This document shows, piece after piece, positions 16,785 to 24,776 of a stretch of 64,000 nucleotides of DNA. A program made the translations under genes and the position numbers. Below the pieces are notes generated by a model. It did not search any database. It saw only the letters and a list, made by a program, of their open reading frames with translations, and was not told the DNA's origin. Positions within the stretch are counted from its first letter, which is position 1. Every line of letters begins with the position of its first letter. The DNA is from Zoogloea sp021286885 (GTDB taxonomy: Bacteria > Pseudomonadota > Gammaproteobacteria > Burkholderiales > Rhodocyclaceae): the NCBI RefSeq assembly GCF_041915215.1, contig NZ_JAYSBV010000003.1, one strand, 5' to 3'.

Positions 16785-18581
16785 ATGAGCAGCTACAACG
16801 CCCCGATCCGGGACATGCAGTTTGTGATGAAGGAACTGGCCGGTATGGACGCCGTCGCCGCCCTGCCGGGCTGTGAAGACGCCTCTGCCGACCTGGTGGA
16901 TGCCGTTCTCGAAGAAGCCAACAAATTTGCCAGCGGCGTGCTGGCCCCCCTCAACCGGGTGGGTGACACCCAGGGTGCGCGCTGGAACGACGGCGTGGTG
17001 ACCACCACCCCGGGCTGGAAAGACGCCTACACCCAGTTCGCCGAATCCGGCTGGACGGCCCTCGCCTGCGATCCCGAATACGGCGGCCAAGGCCTGCCCA
17101 AGCTGGTGGCCACCGCCGTGATGGAAATGTGGAAGTCGGCCAACATGGCCTTCTCCCTGTGCCCCATGCTCACCTCCGGCGCCATTGAGGCCCTGATGCT
17201 GCGCGGCTCCGACGCGCAGAAAAACGCCTACCTGCCCAAGATGGTGAGCGGCGAGTGGACCGGCACCATGAACCTCACCGAGCCGGCTGCCGGCTCCGAT
17301 CTGGCTGCCGTGCGTACCCGCGCCGAACCCCAGGGCGATGGCACCTACAAGATTTTCGGTCAGAAGATCTTCATCACCTACGGTGAGCACGACATGACCG
17401 ACAACATCATCCACCTGGTGCTGGCCCGTCTGCCGGACGCACCGGAAGGGGTGAAGGGGATTTCCCTGTTCGTGGTGCCCAAGTTCCTGCTGAACGCCGA
17501 TGGCACCCCGGGCGAGCGCAACGACGTGCATTGCGTTTCCATCGAGCACAAGCTGGGCATCCACGGCAGCCCCACCGCCGTGCTGGCCTTCGGTGACCAG
17601 GGCGGCGCCATTGGCACCCTGATCGGCGAGCCCAACCGGGGTCTGGAGTACATGTTCATCATGATGAACGAAGCCCGCTTCGCCGTCGGGATGGAAGGTC
17701 TGGCCCTCTCCGAGCGCGCCTACCAGCAGGCCCTGGCCTACGCCAAGGACCGCGTGCAGGGTACCGAAGCCGGCGTGCGCGGCGGCCCCAAGGTCAGCAT
17801 CATCCGCCACGCGGACGTGCGCCGCATGCTGATGAGCATGAAGTCCCAGATCGAAGCCCAGCGCGCCCTGGCCCACGTGGTGGCGGCCGCCTTCGACTTC
17901 GCCCACAAGCACCCGGATGCCGACGAGCGCGCTCGCAACCAGGCCTTTGTGGATCTGATGATTCCGGTGGTCAAGGGCTGGTTTACCGAGAGCTCGATTG
18001 AAATCACCTCCACCGGCGTGCAGGTGCATGGCGGCATGGGCTTCATCGAAGAAACCGGCGCGGCCCAGCACTTCCGCGATGCCCGGATCACCGCTATTTA
18101 CGAAGGCACCACCGCGATCCAGGCCAATGACCTCATTGGCCGCAAGATCGCCAAGGAGGGCGGCGCCACCGTCAAGGCGCTGCTGGCCGACATCCGCGAA
18201 CTGGACAGCCAGCTCGCCGCCGCCACGGCCCCCGAGTTTGCCGCCATCCGCACCGCCCTGAGTGCTGGCGTGAAGGCCGTGGATGAGGCCGTTGCCTACA
18301 TCGTCGCCACCTTCGGCACCGACATCAAGGCCGCCTCTGTGGGTTCGGTGCCCTTCCTCAAGCTGCTGGGTATCGTGGCCGGTGGCTGGCAAATGGCCCG
18401 CGCCGCCCTGGTGTCGGCCCAGCGCCTGGCCGAAGGGCAGGGCGATGCCAGCTTCTACCAGGCCAAGATCGTCACCGCACGCTTCTACGCCGACCACGTG
18501 CTGTCCCAGGCTTCCGGCCTGGCCTACACCGTGGTGAATGGTGCTGCTGGCGCGCTGGATCTGGCTGAAGACCAGTTCTGA
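16785..18581 (+). CDS. Acyl-CoA dehydrogenase, long form with extra C-terminal domain
   Basis: This FAD enzyme oxidises acyl-CoA to 2-enoyl-CoA and passes electrons to EtfAB. The 598-residue protein is far longer than the classical 380-residue enzymes and belongs to the subgroup with an added N-terminal segment and C-terminal domain, which includes DmdC. Visible motifs are MNLTEPAAGSDL (FAD-binding strand), QKIFITYGEHDMTDNIIHLVLAR, GMGFIEETGAAQHFRDARI and YEGTTAIQANDLIGRK with the catalytic glutamate. It starts after a GGAG site (GTGGAGAATAACCG). The substrate cannot be read from sequence; fatty acyl-CoA is the default. Confidence 0.92.
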   Translation: MSSYNAPIRDMQFVMKELAGMDAVAALPGCEDASADLVDAVLEEANKFASGVLAPLNRVGDTQGARWNDGVVTTTPGWKDAYTQFAESGWTALACDPEYGGQGLPKLVATAVMEMWKSANMAFSLCPMLTSGAIEALMLRGSDAQKNAYLPKMVSGEWTGTMNLTEPAAGSDLAAVRTRAEPQGDGTYKIFGQKIFITYGEHDMTDNIIHLVLARLPDAPEGVKGISLFVVPKFLLNADGTPGERNDVHCVSIEHKLGIHGSPTAVLAFGDQGGAIGTLIGEPNRGLEYMFIMMNEARFAVGMEGLALSERAYQQALAYAKDRVQGTEAGVRGGPKVSIIRHADVRRMLMSMKSQIEAQRALAHVVAAAFDFAHKHPDADERARNQAFVDLMIPVVKGWFTESSIEITSTGVQVHGGMGFIEETGAAQHFRDARITAIYEGTTAIQANDLIGRKIAKEGGATVKALLADIRELDSQLAAATAPEFAAIRTALSAGVKAVDEAVAYIVATFGTDIKAASVGSVPFLKLLGIVAGGWQMARAALVSAQRLAEGQGDASFYQAKIVTARFYADHVLSQASGLAYTVVNGAAGALDLAEDQF

Positions 18582-18678
18582 GCCTCGGTAGGGGCGTAAG
18601 GCTCAGCGCCTAGGGCGCTGGGCTTGCGCCCGACTTCGGTTTTTGCGTTTTGGCCTTATTTGGCCTTGTTTTGGCTTT

Positions 18679-18715
18679 AAACACCCAGCCCCCGCATGTC
18701 GGGGGCTGGGTGTTT
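18679..18715 (+). terminator. Strong terminator after the acyl-CoA dehydrogenase gene
   Basis: A perfect 16-bp stem with a 5-base loop (CATGT) lies about 100 bases past the stop, with arms 18679-18694 and 18700-18715 and a TGTTTGTG tail. It lies between convergent genes and probably stops both the acyl-CoA dehydrogenase and the sulfate-binding-protein transcripts. Confidence 0.8.
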
Positions 18716-18783
18716 GTGCACACGAAAGAATAAACGCACAAGCGCGGATCGACGCTTCCGCAAGCCCTCCGTCCCAGGCCCCG

Positions 18784-19809
18784 TCAGCGCCGGGTGACGA
18801 TCTGGTCGTACACGCCGCCGTCGGAGAAATGAAGCTTCTGGGCCTTCTCCCAGCCACCCAGGGCCTCTTCCACGCTGAAGGTCTTGACCTTGGGGAACTG
18901 GCTGGCGTATTTGCGCAGAATGGATTCATCCCGGGGCCGGAAGTGGTGGCGGGCGATGATCTCCTGGGCCGCCGGCGTGTACAGGAAGTTGAGATAGGCC
19001 TCGGCCTGGCGGCGGGTGCCGCGCTTGTCCACCACCTTGCCCACCACCGCCACGGGCGGGGAGGCTTCGACCGAAACCGACGGATACACCACGTCGAACT
19101 TGTCGCCGCCCACTTCCTGGTCGATCAGGATGGCCTCGTTTTCAAAGGTGATCAGCACATCCCCCATGTTCCGTTGGGTGAAGGTCGTGGTGGCGCCTCG
19201 GCCCCCCCCATCCAGCACCGGTACCCGGGCAAACAGCTTGCTCACGTAATCCCGGGCGCCGGCCTCGGTGCCGGATTTCTGCAGCCCGTATACCCAGGCG
19301 GCCAGATAGGTGTAGCGGCCATTGCCGGAGGTTTTGGGATTGGGAATGATGACCTCCACCCCGGGCTTGAGCAGATCAGCCCAATCCTTGATGCCCTTGG
19401 GGTTGCCTTTGCGCACCAGGAAGATGGTCGTGGTGGTGTAGGGCGTCGCGTTGTGGGGGAAGGCCTTGCGCCAGTCGGCGGCCACCAGCCCGCCCTTGAC
19501 CAGGGCATCCACATCGGGGGGCTGGTTCATGGTGATCACATCCGCATCCAGCCCGGCCAGCACCGACTGAACCTGCTTGGTGGAGCCGCCATTGGATTGC
19601 TTGATGGCCAGCTTCTCGCCCGCGCTTTTTTGCCATTGGGCCACAAAGGCCGGGTTCAGATCCTTGTATAACTCCCGGGTGACATCGTAGGAAACATTCA
19701 GCAGGGTGGTATCGGCCCGTACCCAGCCGGGGGCCGCCAGGCTCAGGCTGGCGAGCAGCGCGCCCAGCAAGCGGCAGGAGGCGTGGGCGGGCTTGAAAGT
19801 GAAAAACAT
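18784..19809 (-). CDS. Sulfate/thiosulfate ABC transporter substrate-binding protein
   Basis: This is a periplasmic binding protein of the Sbp/CysP family that delivers sulfate or thiosulfate to the CysTWA transporter. The 341-residue product has a signal peptide (LLGALLASLSLAAPGWVRA). Family motifs follow: LLNVSYDVTRELYKDLNPAF, IKQSNGGSTKQVQSVLAGLDADVITMNQPPDVD, IPNPKTSGNGRYTYLAAW and DVLITFENEAILI. These residues line the sulfate site in the family. It is solitary here, with no permease or ATPase genes in the window, so it must work with a transporter encoded elsewhere. Upstream is an imperfectly understood A/T-rich repeat (next entry). Confidence 0.93.
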   Translation of the reverse strand: MFFTFKPAHASCRLLGALLASLSLAAPGWVRADTTLLNVSYDVTRELYKDLNPAFVAQWQKSAGEKLAIKQSNGGSTKQVQSVLAGLDADVITMNQPPDVDALVKGGLVAADWRKAFPHNATPYTTTTIFLVRKGNPKGIKDWADLLKPGVEVIIPNPKTSGNGRYTYLAAWVYGLQKSGTEAGARDYVSKLFARVPVLDGGGRGATTTFTQRNMGDVLITFENEAILIDQEVGGDKFDVVYPSVSVEASPPVAVVGKVVDKRGTRRQAEAYLNFLYTPAAQEIIARHHFRPRDESILRKYASQFPKVKTFSVEEALGGWEKAQKLHFSDGGVYDQIVTRR

Positions 19810-19874
19810 GGCCAGTCTCCGAAAATAGGGGGTGGCCAGGAGTCTAGGCGGTCGCGCAGCGGGCCCAAATACAG

Positions 19875-19890
19875 AATGCTGATAAGCATT
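19875..19890 (-). promoter_or_regulatory. AATGCT-gata-AGCATT inverted repeat upstream of the sulfate-binding-protein gene
   Basis: A 6-bp perfect inverted repeat with a 4-bp spacer lies about 65 bp upstream of the start. It contains ATAAGCATT, and its T-N11-A-like layout resembles LysR-type operator sites, of which CysB would be the natural candidate for a sulfate gene. This is inference from position and shape only. Confidence 0.3.
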
Positions 19891-19901
19891 TTTCGGTGGC
19901 C

Positions 19902-19928
19902 GCAGGCAGGCCCCGCCAACCTGTCTGC
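19902..19928 (-). terminator. Weak hairpin downstream of the GH16-like lipoprotein gene
   Basis: Arms GCAGGCAGG and CCTGTCTGC with one wobble pair and a 9-base loop lie 12 bases beyond the leftward lipoprotein stop. No T run follows it directly, so it is a tentative terminator. Confidence 0.3.
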
Positions 19929-19940
19929 AGCAATCTGCGG

Positions 19941-20807
19941 TTACGGGCGGGTAAACACACGCAGCCCATAAAAATGCATCAGATAAGGACGCCCCTCCTT
20001 GCGGGTCTGGGACGACATGATCAGGTAGTAGTGGTGGTTACGGGCGATGGGCGGGATGAGCTCTCCACCGGCCGACATCTGGGCTACACCATCAATCCAC
20101 CAAGTTACCTGGCGTTTGTCCGGTTCGTAGCTCACTCCGAAGACGTGGGCCTGGGTACGGTCGAGGGGCTGCCGGGAGGTCATGTTGTGCTGGTTCTGGC
20201 GCATTTTGTAATCAGGCCAGATGCCAGACCAGTTAATGAGCGCGCCATGGTGGCCGGGGCCAAATCCACCTTCGTCCACATCAATTTCCATCCAGCGCTC
20301 GAACTTGGGCGGGTCGCCCGGCAGGTGGTCTTCCTGGCGCATGTTGTGCTCAATGGGCAGCAGCCACAGGGCCGGCCAGTGGTCGGGATGGTGGTCGGTA
20401 ATGGCGGCCTGAAATTCAACGTAGAAGGCTTTGTCGCCGGAGAGCAGGGGCAGCACGCCCGGGCGTCCATCCGGGCGGGCGGTGGCCAGATCTCCGCCGG
20501 CTGCAATCCCCAGGCTGCCGTCGGGCATGTTTTGGTAGTGACTGGCGGGGGCTTGGCGTTTTTTGTACCAGAGCCCGTTGTACAGAGGCTTGTCGAGAGC
20601 GGGGGTATGGGAAATGTCCTCGACCTGAGGGCAGAGCTTGAAAAGCAGCTGTGTTTCCCCGAGAGTTTTGGCGCCAGCAGGGGGCGCATCTGTCGTACAG
20701 ATGCGTGTTGCAGGGGGCTTAGGGGGGGCTGGACGGGGAGGGTGGGTGCTGCATGCGGTAAGCAGCCCCACTGTCAGCAGCAAACTCCAGGCGCGAAGGA
20801 TGGGCAT
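19941..20807 (-). CDS. Lipoprotein with a GH16-like (concanavalin-type) domain
   Basis: This is a predicted lipoprotein of 288 residues from the start at 20807, with signal LLLTVGLLTAC and lipidated Cys19. The mature part looks like a laminarinase-type family 16 glycoside hydrolase or lectin: YNGLWYKKRQAPASHYQNMPDGSLGI, AFYVEFQAAI, WPALWLLP and the key MEIDVDEGG, where E174-I-D-V-D-E179 fits the ExDxxE catalytic motif of GH16. A late HVFGVSYEPDKRQVTWWIDGV strand also fits that fold. The aspartate inside the motif is unusual. Substrate is unknown; a polysaccharide is likely. An upstream in-frame ATG at 20828 would add seven residues before the signal. Confidence 0.65.
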   Translation of the reverse strand: MPILRAWSLLLTVGLLTACSTHPPRPAPPKPPATRICTTDAPPAGAKTLGETQLLFKLCPQVEDISHTPALDKPLYNGLWYKKRQAPASHYQNMPDGSLGIAAGGDLATARPDGRPGVLPLLSGDKAFYVEFQAAITDHHPDHWPALWLLPIEHNMRQEDHLPGDPPKFERWMEIDVDEGGFGPGHHGALINWSGIWPDYKMRQNQHNMTSRQPLDRTQAHVFGVSYEPDKRQVTWWIDGVAQMSAGGELIPPIARNHHYYLIMSSQTRKEGRPYLMHFYGLRVFTRP

Positions 20808-21051
20808 AAGGCAGCAAAGACACAACATATGTGAAGGAAGTCTGGATTGTGTCTTGCTCCTTCCCTCAAGGGGGCAGGTGCGCGGCCATTTTATGTAAGC
20901 AAAGGCAATGTGGTGTGTTTGCGATGCGTGGCAAAAATCATAAAAAACTTAATTTATCTTAAAAATCGTGAATTTTGCTATTTTTGATAATGGGCTTTGT
21001 CGCTAAATTCACCCCTGATAAACATAAAGCAACCCCCCCGGAGATTTGTGC
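20808..21051. promoter_or_regulatory. A/T-rich divergent promoter region
   Basis: These 244 bp separate the GH16-like lipoprotein from the PEP-CTERM gene. The right half (about 20920-21030) is markedly A/T-rich against the high-G+C background and should hold the PEP-CTERM promoter. The ribosome site CGGAG is at 21039-21043. No specific operator stands out. Confidence 0.4.
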
Positions 21052-21831
21052 ATGTATTCCAAAAATTCAAAAACCTTGTTGAGTTCGACCTCCAAGCTGG
21101 CTTTTGCGCTTGGCCTGATGTGTGCGGTGGGTGCAGCCCAGGCGGTCGTCGTCCCCAGTTCCGCCATCGTGGCTGGCTCTCCCGCAACCGCAGGAACTGG
21201 CTTGAACGGTGCCTACTACGACACCAATGTGACTTCCAACGCGGCCGCTGACAGCGTGTTTGCAGGCAGTGCAGCCACCGGTACTTTCCTGGCCAAGACC
21301 ATCAACTACGGTGGTGGCGGTTCGGTGGGTGATGGGATGAGCGTAGCCAGTTTCTTGGGGAGTAATGCTTCCAACCTGGTGGGTACCTTCACCAGTAATC
21401 TGGAAACCAGCCTGTACCACTTCACCGGCTACATCAACATCACCTCGGCCATGGATCTGACGCCCGGGGGTACCATCGACATCAACTTCGCGGTGGGTTC
21501 CGATGACGGGATGCGTCTCAGGATTGGTGGCGTGACGGTGGCCGAATATGATTCGGCACGTTCTTTCAGCTTCAGCTCCGGTGTTGCTTCGTTCTCGGCG
21601 GCGGGGCTGTACGCGATTGATCTGGTGTACTGGGAGAACTTCGGCAATACCGGGGTGGATTTCCTGTGGCAGACCGGCTTGACGGGCGGTAGCTACCAGG
21701 ATGTCTCCACCTCTGTCCTCTATACCGCTCTCCCCACCAGCAGCAATGTGCCCGAACCCGCCACCCTCGCCCTGGTCGGGCTGGGTGTGGCTGGGCTGCT
21801 GGCCCGTCGGCGCAAGGCTGCCCAGGCTTAA
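21052..21831 (+). CDS. PEP-CTERM sorting-domain protein with a PA14-like domain
   Basis: This is a secreted protein expected to be processed by an exosortase. From the ATG at 21052, eight bases after CGGAG, it has a signal peptide (LAFALGLMCAVGAAQA). A 190-residue domain follows with PA14-like features: GLNGAYYDTN at its start, FAVGSDDGMRLRIGGV, and GLYAIDLVYWENFGNTGVDFLW. The C terminus is a textbook PEP-CTERM tail: VPEP, hydrophobic helix ATLALVGLGVAGLLA, then RRRKAAQA. PEP-CTERM proteins occur in biofilm and exopolysaccharide-producing bacteria. No exosortase gene is in the window. PA14 domains usually bind carbohydrate. Confidence 0.88.
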   Translation: MYSKNSKTLLSSTSKLAFALGLMCAVGAAQAVVVPSSAIVAGSPATAGTGLNGAYYDTNVTSNAAADSVFAGSAATGTFLAKTINYGGGGSVGDGMSVASFLGSNASNLVGTFTSNLETSLYHFTGYINITSAMDLTPGGTIDINFAVGSDDGMRLRIGGVTVAEYDSARSFSFSSGVASFSAAGLYAIDLVYWENFGNTGVDFLWQTGLTGGSYQDVSTSVLYTALPTSSNVPEPATLALVGLGVAGLLARRRKAAQA

Positions 21832-21849
21832 GCGCCTGCCGCTGTGTTC

Positions 21850-21869
21850 GCCCTTCGAGCATGAAGGGC
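21850..21869. terminator. Short bidirectional hairpin between the PEP-CTERM gene and narL
   Basis: GCCCTTC-gagcat-GAAGGGC is a perfect 7-bp stem between two convergent stops, followed on the plus strand by CTTTGAG. It is small but well placed. Confidence 0.45.
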
Positions 21870-21878
21870 TTTGAGATA

Positions 21879-22556
21879 TCAACGGCCGTTGGGCGGGCGC
21901 CGCAGGGCGTTCTGCTCAATGGCCCACACGGCGGCTTCCAGCCGGGAGCGGAAGCGCAGCTTCTTGAGCAGGTTCTTGATGTGCACCTTCACGGTGCCCT
22001 CGGCAATGTCCAACTCCCGGGCAATCAGCTTGTTGGACAAGCCCGCCGCAAGGCAGCCGAGGATGTCTTTTTCCCGATCAGTGAGGGGGGCCAGACTGCG
22101 CTCCTCGGCCTGGGCCTCGTCCCGCAGGGCCCGGGCAAGCAGGCCATTGAGCCGCTCGCTGATCATCACTTGCCCGCGCTGGGCTTGCTCGATGCTGTCC
22201 AGCAGTTCTTCGGGCTCCATGTCCTTCAGCAGATAACCATCGGCCCCGGCCCGAATGGCGGCCACCAGATCGTCCGCCGCATCCGACACGGTGAGGATCA
22301 GTACACGGGCGTTCAGGTCTGCATCGCGCAGGGTGCGCAGGGTGTCCAGCCCGCTCATGCCCTTCATGTGCAGATCCAGCAGGATCAGATCCGGGTCCAG
22401 GGTACGGGCCAGTTCCAGCCCCTCTTCTCCGCCGGAGGCCTCGCCCACCAGATGCAGATGTTCGCTCATGGCGATGAGTTGCGACACCCCTTTGCGGAAC
22501 AGGGGGTGGTCGTCGATGATCAGGACGCTGGAAACCGGGGTGTTGGATAAGGGCAT
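21879..22556 (-). CDS. narL: Nitrate/nitrite response regulator NarL
   Basis: This is a two-component response regulator of 225 residues. The receiver domain has the acidic pair in LIIDDHPLF, the phospho-accepting Asp61 in LILLDLHM and the VLILTVSD strand. A LuxR-type helix-turn-helix follows at about 155-215 (LTDREKDILGCLAAGLSNKLIARELDIAEGTVKVHIKNLLKKLRFRSRLEAAVWA), closely NarL-like. It lies two bases after the narX stop, so both partners share one transcript. A consensus NarL binding site lies in the divergent region upstream of narX, so the pair probably controls the facing regulator and perhaps itself. Confidence 0.93.
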   Translation of the reverse strand: MPLSNTPVSSVLIIDDHPLFRKGVSQLIAMSEHLHLVGEASGGEEGLELARTLDPDLILLDLHMKGMSGLDTLRTLRDADLNARVLILTVSDAADDLVAAIRAGADGYLLKDMEPEELLDSIEQAQRGQVMISERLNGLLARALRDEAQAEERSLAPLTDREKDILGCLAAGLSNKLIARELDIAEGTVKVHIKNLLKKLRFRSRLEAAVWAIEQNALRRPPNGR

Positions 22557-22558
22557 GG

Positions 22559-24448
22559 TTAGGGTGTCTTGAAAGGGTTTTCCGGGGCATTGGCAGGGGC
22601 CGTGGCTGGAAAGCGCAACTCAACCCGTGTCCCGCCGGCTGCCCGGGGGGCGACATTCAGTTGGCCATGCAGGCTTTCGGCCCGGTCGTGCATGATGTTG
22701 ATGCCGTAACGGTGGCTGGGGCGCTGGGCGGGGTCAAACCCATGGCCATCGTCTTCCACCGATGCCTGTAGCTGGCTGTCGGGCAGGGCCTGGATCTGCA
22801 CCCAGGCTGTCTGGGCATGGGCATGGCGCTCCACGTTGCTGAGAGCTTCCCGAATGATCTGGAGTACATGAATCTCCCGGCTGGGGCCCAGTTCGTGGGG
22901 CAGGGGCTGGATGTCCAAATGGATGTTCAAATCGCTGCGCCGCCGAAACTCCTGAACGGTTTCATCCAGGGCTGCCCTGAGCCCGCGCCCATCCATGCGC
23001 AGCCGAAAAGTGGTGAGTAGTTCCCGGAGTTGGCGATAGGCGGCACTGAGCCCGTCGCGTAATTCGTCTACAACCTCCTGCACCGGAGCCGGTGGAGGCG
23101 TACGGCCCAGCAGGCTCTGGAGTCGGGCGACCTGAATCTTGAGATAGGACAGGGATTGGGCGAGGGAGTCATGGAGCTCCCGGGCGATCACCGCCCGTTC
23201 ATCCAGCAGGGCCAGCCGGTGTTCCTGGCGGGTGCGCTCCCGCTGGGCAAGGGCGGTGCCCACATGATGGCCGACCGATTGGAGCAAGGGGATCTGCCAG
23301 GGGGCCAGGTGTTGTCCCTGGGGGAGTAGCACCATCAACCAGCCGTGATTGTGTTGGCCATCGAACACGGGGGCGCAGACCCGGCTCCAGCCCGGATGGG
23401 CAAGCAGGGGCTGGCATTCCAGAGGGTCATGGAAGTGCTGCGCAGGGGGCTGGAGCAGTTCGGGGGGAAAGGCTTGGGGTGGGGCGGTACTGAGCCAGCT
23501 CAGGCCGTGCCCATCCTGCAGGCCCAAGGCGATGCAGGGGCTTTCGAAGACCTGAGCCACATCTTCCAACACCCGCTGCAAGGCCCGGGGGTCGGTCACC
23601 AGTTCGGTCAGGGTTCGGGTGGTGCGGTAGAGCAGATCCAGGGATTGATTGCTGCGGGCCAGTTCGGCGGTCTTCTCGGCCACGCGTTGTTCAAGCTGCC
23701 CGTAACTGAGGGAGAGGTCGGCCACCATCATGTTGAAGGCCTCGCCCAGTTGCCCCAGTTCGTCGGGGTTGCGGGGTTCGACACGTCCGGAAAAATCACC
23801 CCGACGCACCTTGCGGGCGGCTTCTAACAAGGCGCCTAGGGGCAGCAGAACCCGGCGTTTGAGTTGAATGACTGCACAACCGGCCACTACGACCAGCAAT
23901 ACCAGCGAAATGCCTTGCACCCAGCGCAGAAATTGCAGCTTGGCTTCTAGCCCTTCCTCAATGAGGGCAACCAACTGATTGATCAACACCACCTGTTCGT
24001 GGGTGAGTTGCTCCAGGCTTTCCCGGCTTTCCGGCGTGTCTCGCTGGGGGTGTAGGCGCAGGATGCTTGGGCGGAAGTGCTGACTCCAGTTCTCGCCCAC
24101 GGCCTGATAAGCCCGCTGGCTCGGCGCATCGGCCCCATGGGGCAGGATGTCGTGCAGATCCGGGTGGGCAAAGCGTTCTTCAAATTCGTCCAGGGCTTCC
24201 TGGAGGCTTTCGTTTCCGTGCTGGGTGGCGGCTGCCTGAATTACATAAGATTGCATGCGCAAGGAACCAGCCAGGTTGATGGCCCGGGCTTCCCCCGAAG
24301 ACAGCTCTACCACGATCATGGAGGCCAGCATGGACACCAGGGCCAGCCCGCCGATGGCGCCTACCCAGGCCGCCAGACGACGCACCACCGAGGGGCTGGG
24401 GCTGGAGTCGAACGGTGGGGGCGGGTGTTTGGGCATGGGTGGATGCAT
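22559..24448 (-). CDS. narX: Nitrate/nitrite sensor histidine kinase NarX
   Basis: This is a membrane sensor kinase for nitrate and nitrite that phosphorylates NarL. The 629-residue protein has TM1 at about 24-48. Straight after it comes the diagnostic P-box SGEARAINLAGSLRMQSYVI (residues 51-70), which binds nitrate in NarX/NarQ. TM2 is at about 176-196, followed by a HAMP linker, a GAF-like central module, the histidine box VIARELHDSLAQSLSYLKIQ with His426 and a HATPase domain (DDGHGFD near the end). It is transcribed with narL. Its promoter lies in the gap shared with the Crp/Fnr gene. An alternative start four codons in (24436) cannot be excluded. Confidence 0.94.
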   Translation of the reverse strand: MHPPMPKHPPPPFDSSPSPSVVRRLAAWVGAIGGLALVSMLASMIVVELSSGEARAINLAGSLRMQSYVIQAAATQHGNESLQEALDEFEERFAHPDLHDILPHGADAPSQRAYQAVGENWSQHFRPSILRLHPQRDTPESRESLEQLTHEQVVLINQLVALIEEGLEAKLQFLRWVQGISLVLLVVVAGCAVIQLKRRVLLPLGALLEAARKVRRGDFSGRVEPRNPDELGQLGEAFNMMVADLSLSYGQLEQRVAEKTAELARSNQSLDLLYRTTRTLTELVTDPRALQRVLEDVAQVFESPCIALGLQDGHGLSWLSTAPPQAFPPELLQPPAQHFHDPLECQPLLAHPGWSRVCAPVFDGQHNHGWLMVLLPQGQHLAPWQIPLLQSVGHHVGTALAQRERTRQEHRLALLDERAVIARELHDSLAQSLSYLKIQVARLQSLLGRTPPPAPVQEVVDELRDGLSAAYRQLRELLTTFRLRMDGRGLRAALDETVQEFRRRSDLNIHLDIQPLPHELGPSREIHVLQIIREALSNVERHAHAQTAWVQIQALPDSQLQASVEDDGHGFDPAQRPSHRYGINIMHDRAESLHGQLNVAPRAAGGTRVELRFPATAPANAPENPFKTP

Positions 24449-24633
24449 GGTTCAGACCGGGAGGGCGGATTTTGGCGGGTTTGGAGGGTGGCTCCAAGCC
24501 AGAAAGGGGGATGGGCGATGGAAAAATCGGATTATATGGGGTGCTGTGCATGGGCTGGTCGCCGGCCCGGGCAAGGCATGTGAATTGTGAATTATCTGTT
24601 TTTAAATCATTGGCTTGTGTAAGTTTGCAAATA

Positions 24634-24649
24634 TACCCCTAAAGAGGTA
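24634..24649. promoter_or_regulatory. NarL 7-2-7 binding site
   Basis: TACCCCT-AA-AGAGGTA is two inverted heptamers with a 2-bp spacer. It matches every position of the NarL/NarP consensus TACYYMT-N2-AKRRGTA established in enteric bacteria. It lies between narX and the Crp/Fnr gene, 44 bp centre-to-centre from the FNR-type site, next to the genes for NarX and NarL themselves. Confidence 0.82.
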
Positions 24650-24678
24650 TTTGTCATTCATGCCCCTCCCGAAAGGCT

Positions 24679-24692
24679 CTGATCTGTATCAA
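24679..24692 (+). promoter_or_regulatory. FNR/ANR-type box at about -41.5
   Basis: CTGAT-CTGT-ATCAA differs from the FNR consensus TTGAT-N4-ATCAA at one base. Its centre (24685.5) lies 41.5 bp upstream of about 24727, the start site expected from the TAGACT -10 at 24715-24720. That is the class II activator position. It predicts oxygen-limited activation of the downstream Crp/Fnr-type gene. Confidence 0.75.
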
Positions 24693-24776
24693 TCCGGAAC
24701 AGCCCACCCCCCCCTAGACTGCCCCTGAATTCAGTGCCCGAGCCCCTTTGCAGCCGGGTCAGGTTTCAGGAGTTTT

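Larger units (their letters stand above)
24449..24776. promoter_or_regulatory. Divergent narX / Crp-Fnr regulator control region
   Basis: No gene is seen in these 328 bp. The right half is A/T-richer and carries a NarL site, an FNR-type site and a plausible -10 (TAGACT, 24715-24720), each listed separately. The gap serves narX leftwards and the Crp/Fnr-type gene rightwards. The latter has an AGGAG ribosome site at 24768-24772. Confidence 0.75.

Noticed and set aside
16713..18497. 594-codon minus-strand frame opposite the acyl-CoA dehydrogenase
   Set aside because: Antisense shadow with no motif; the plus-strand enzyme is certain.
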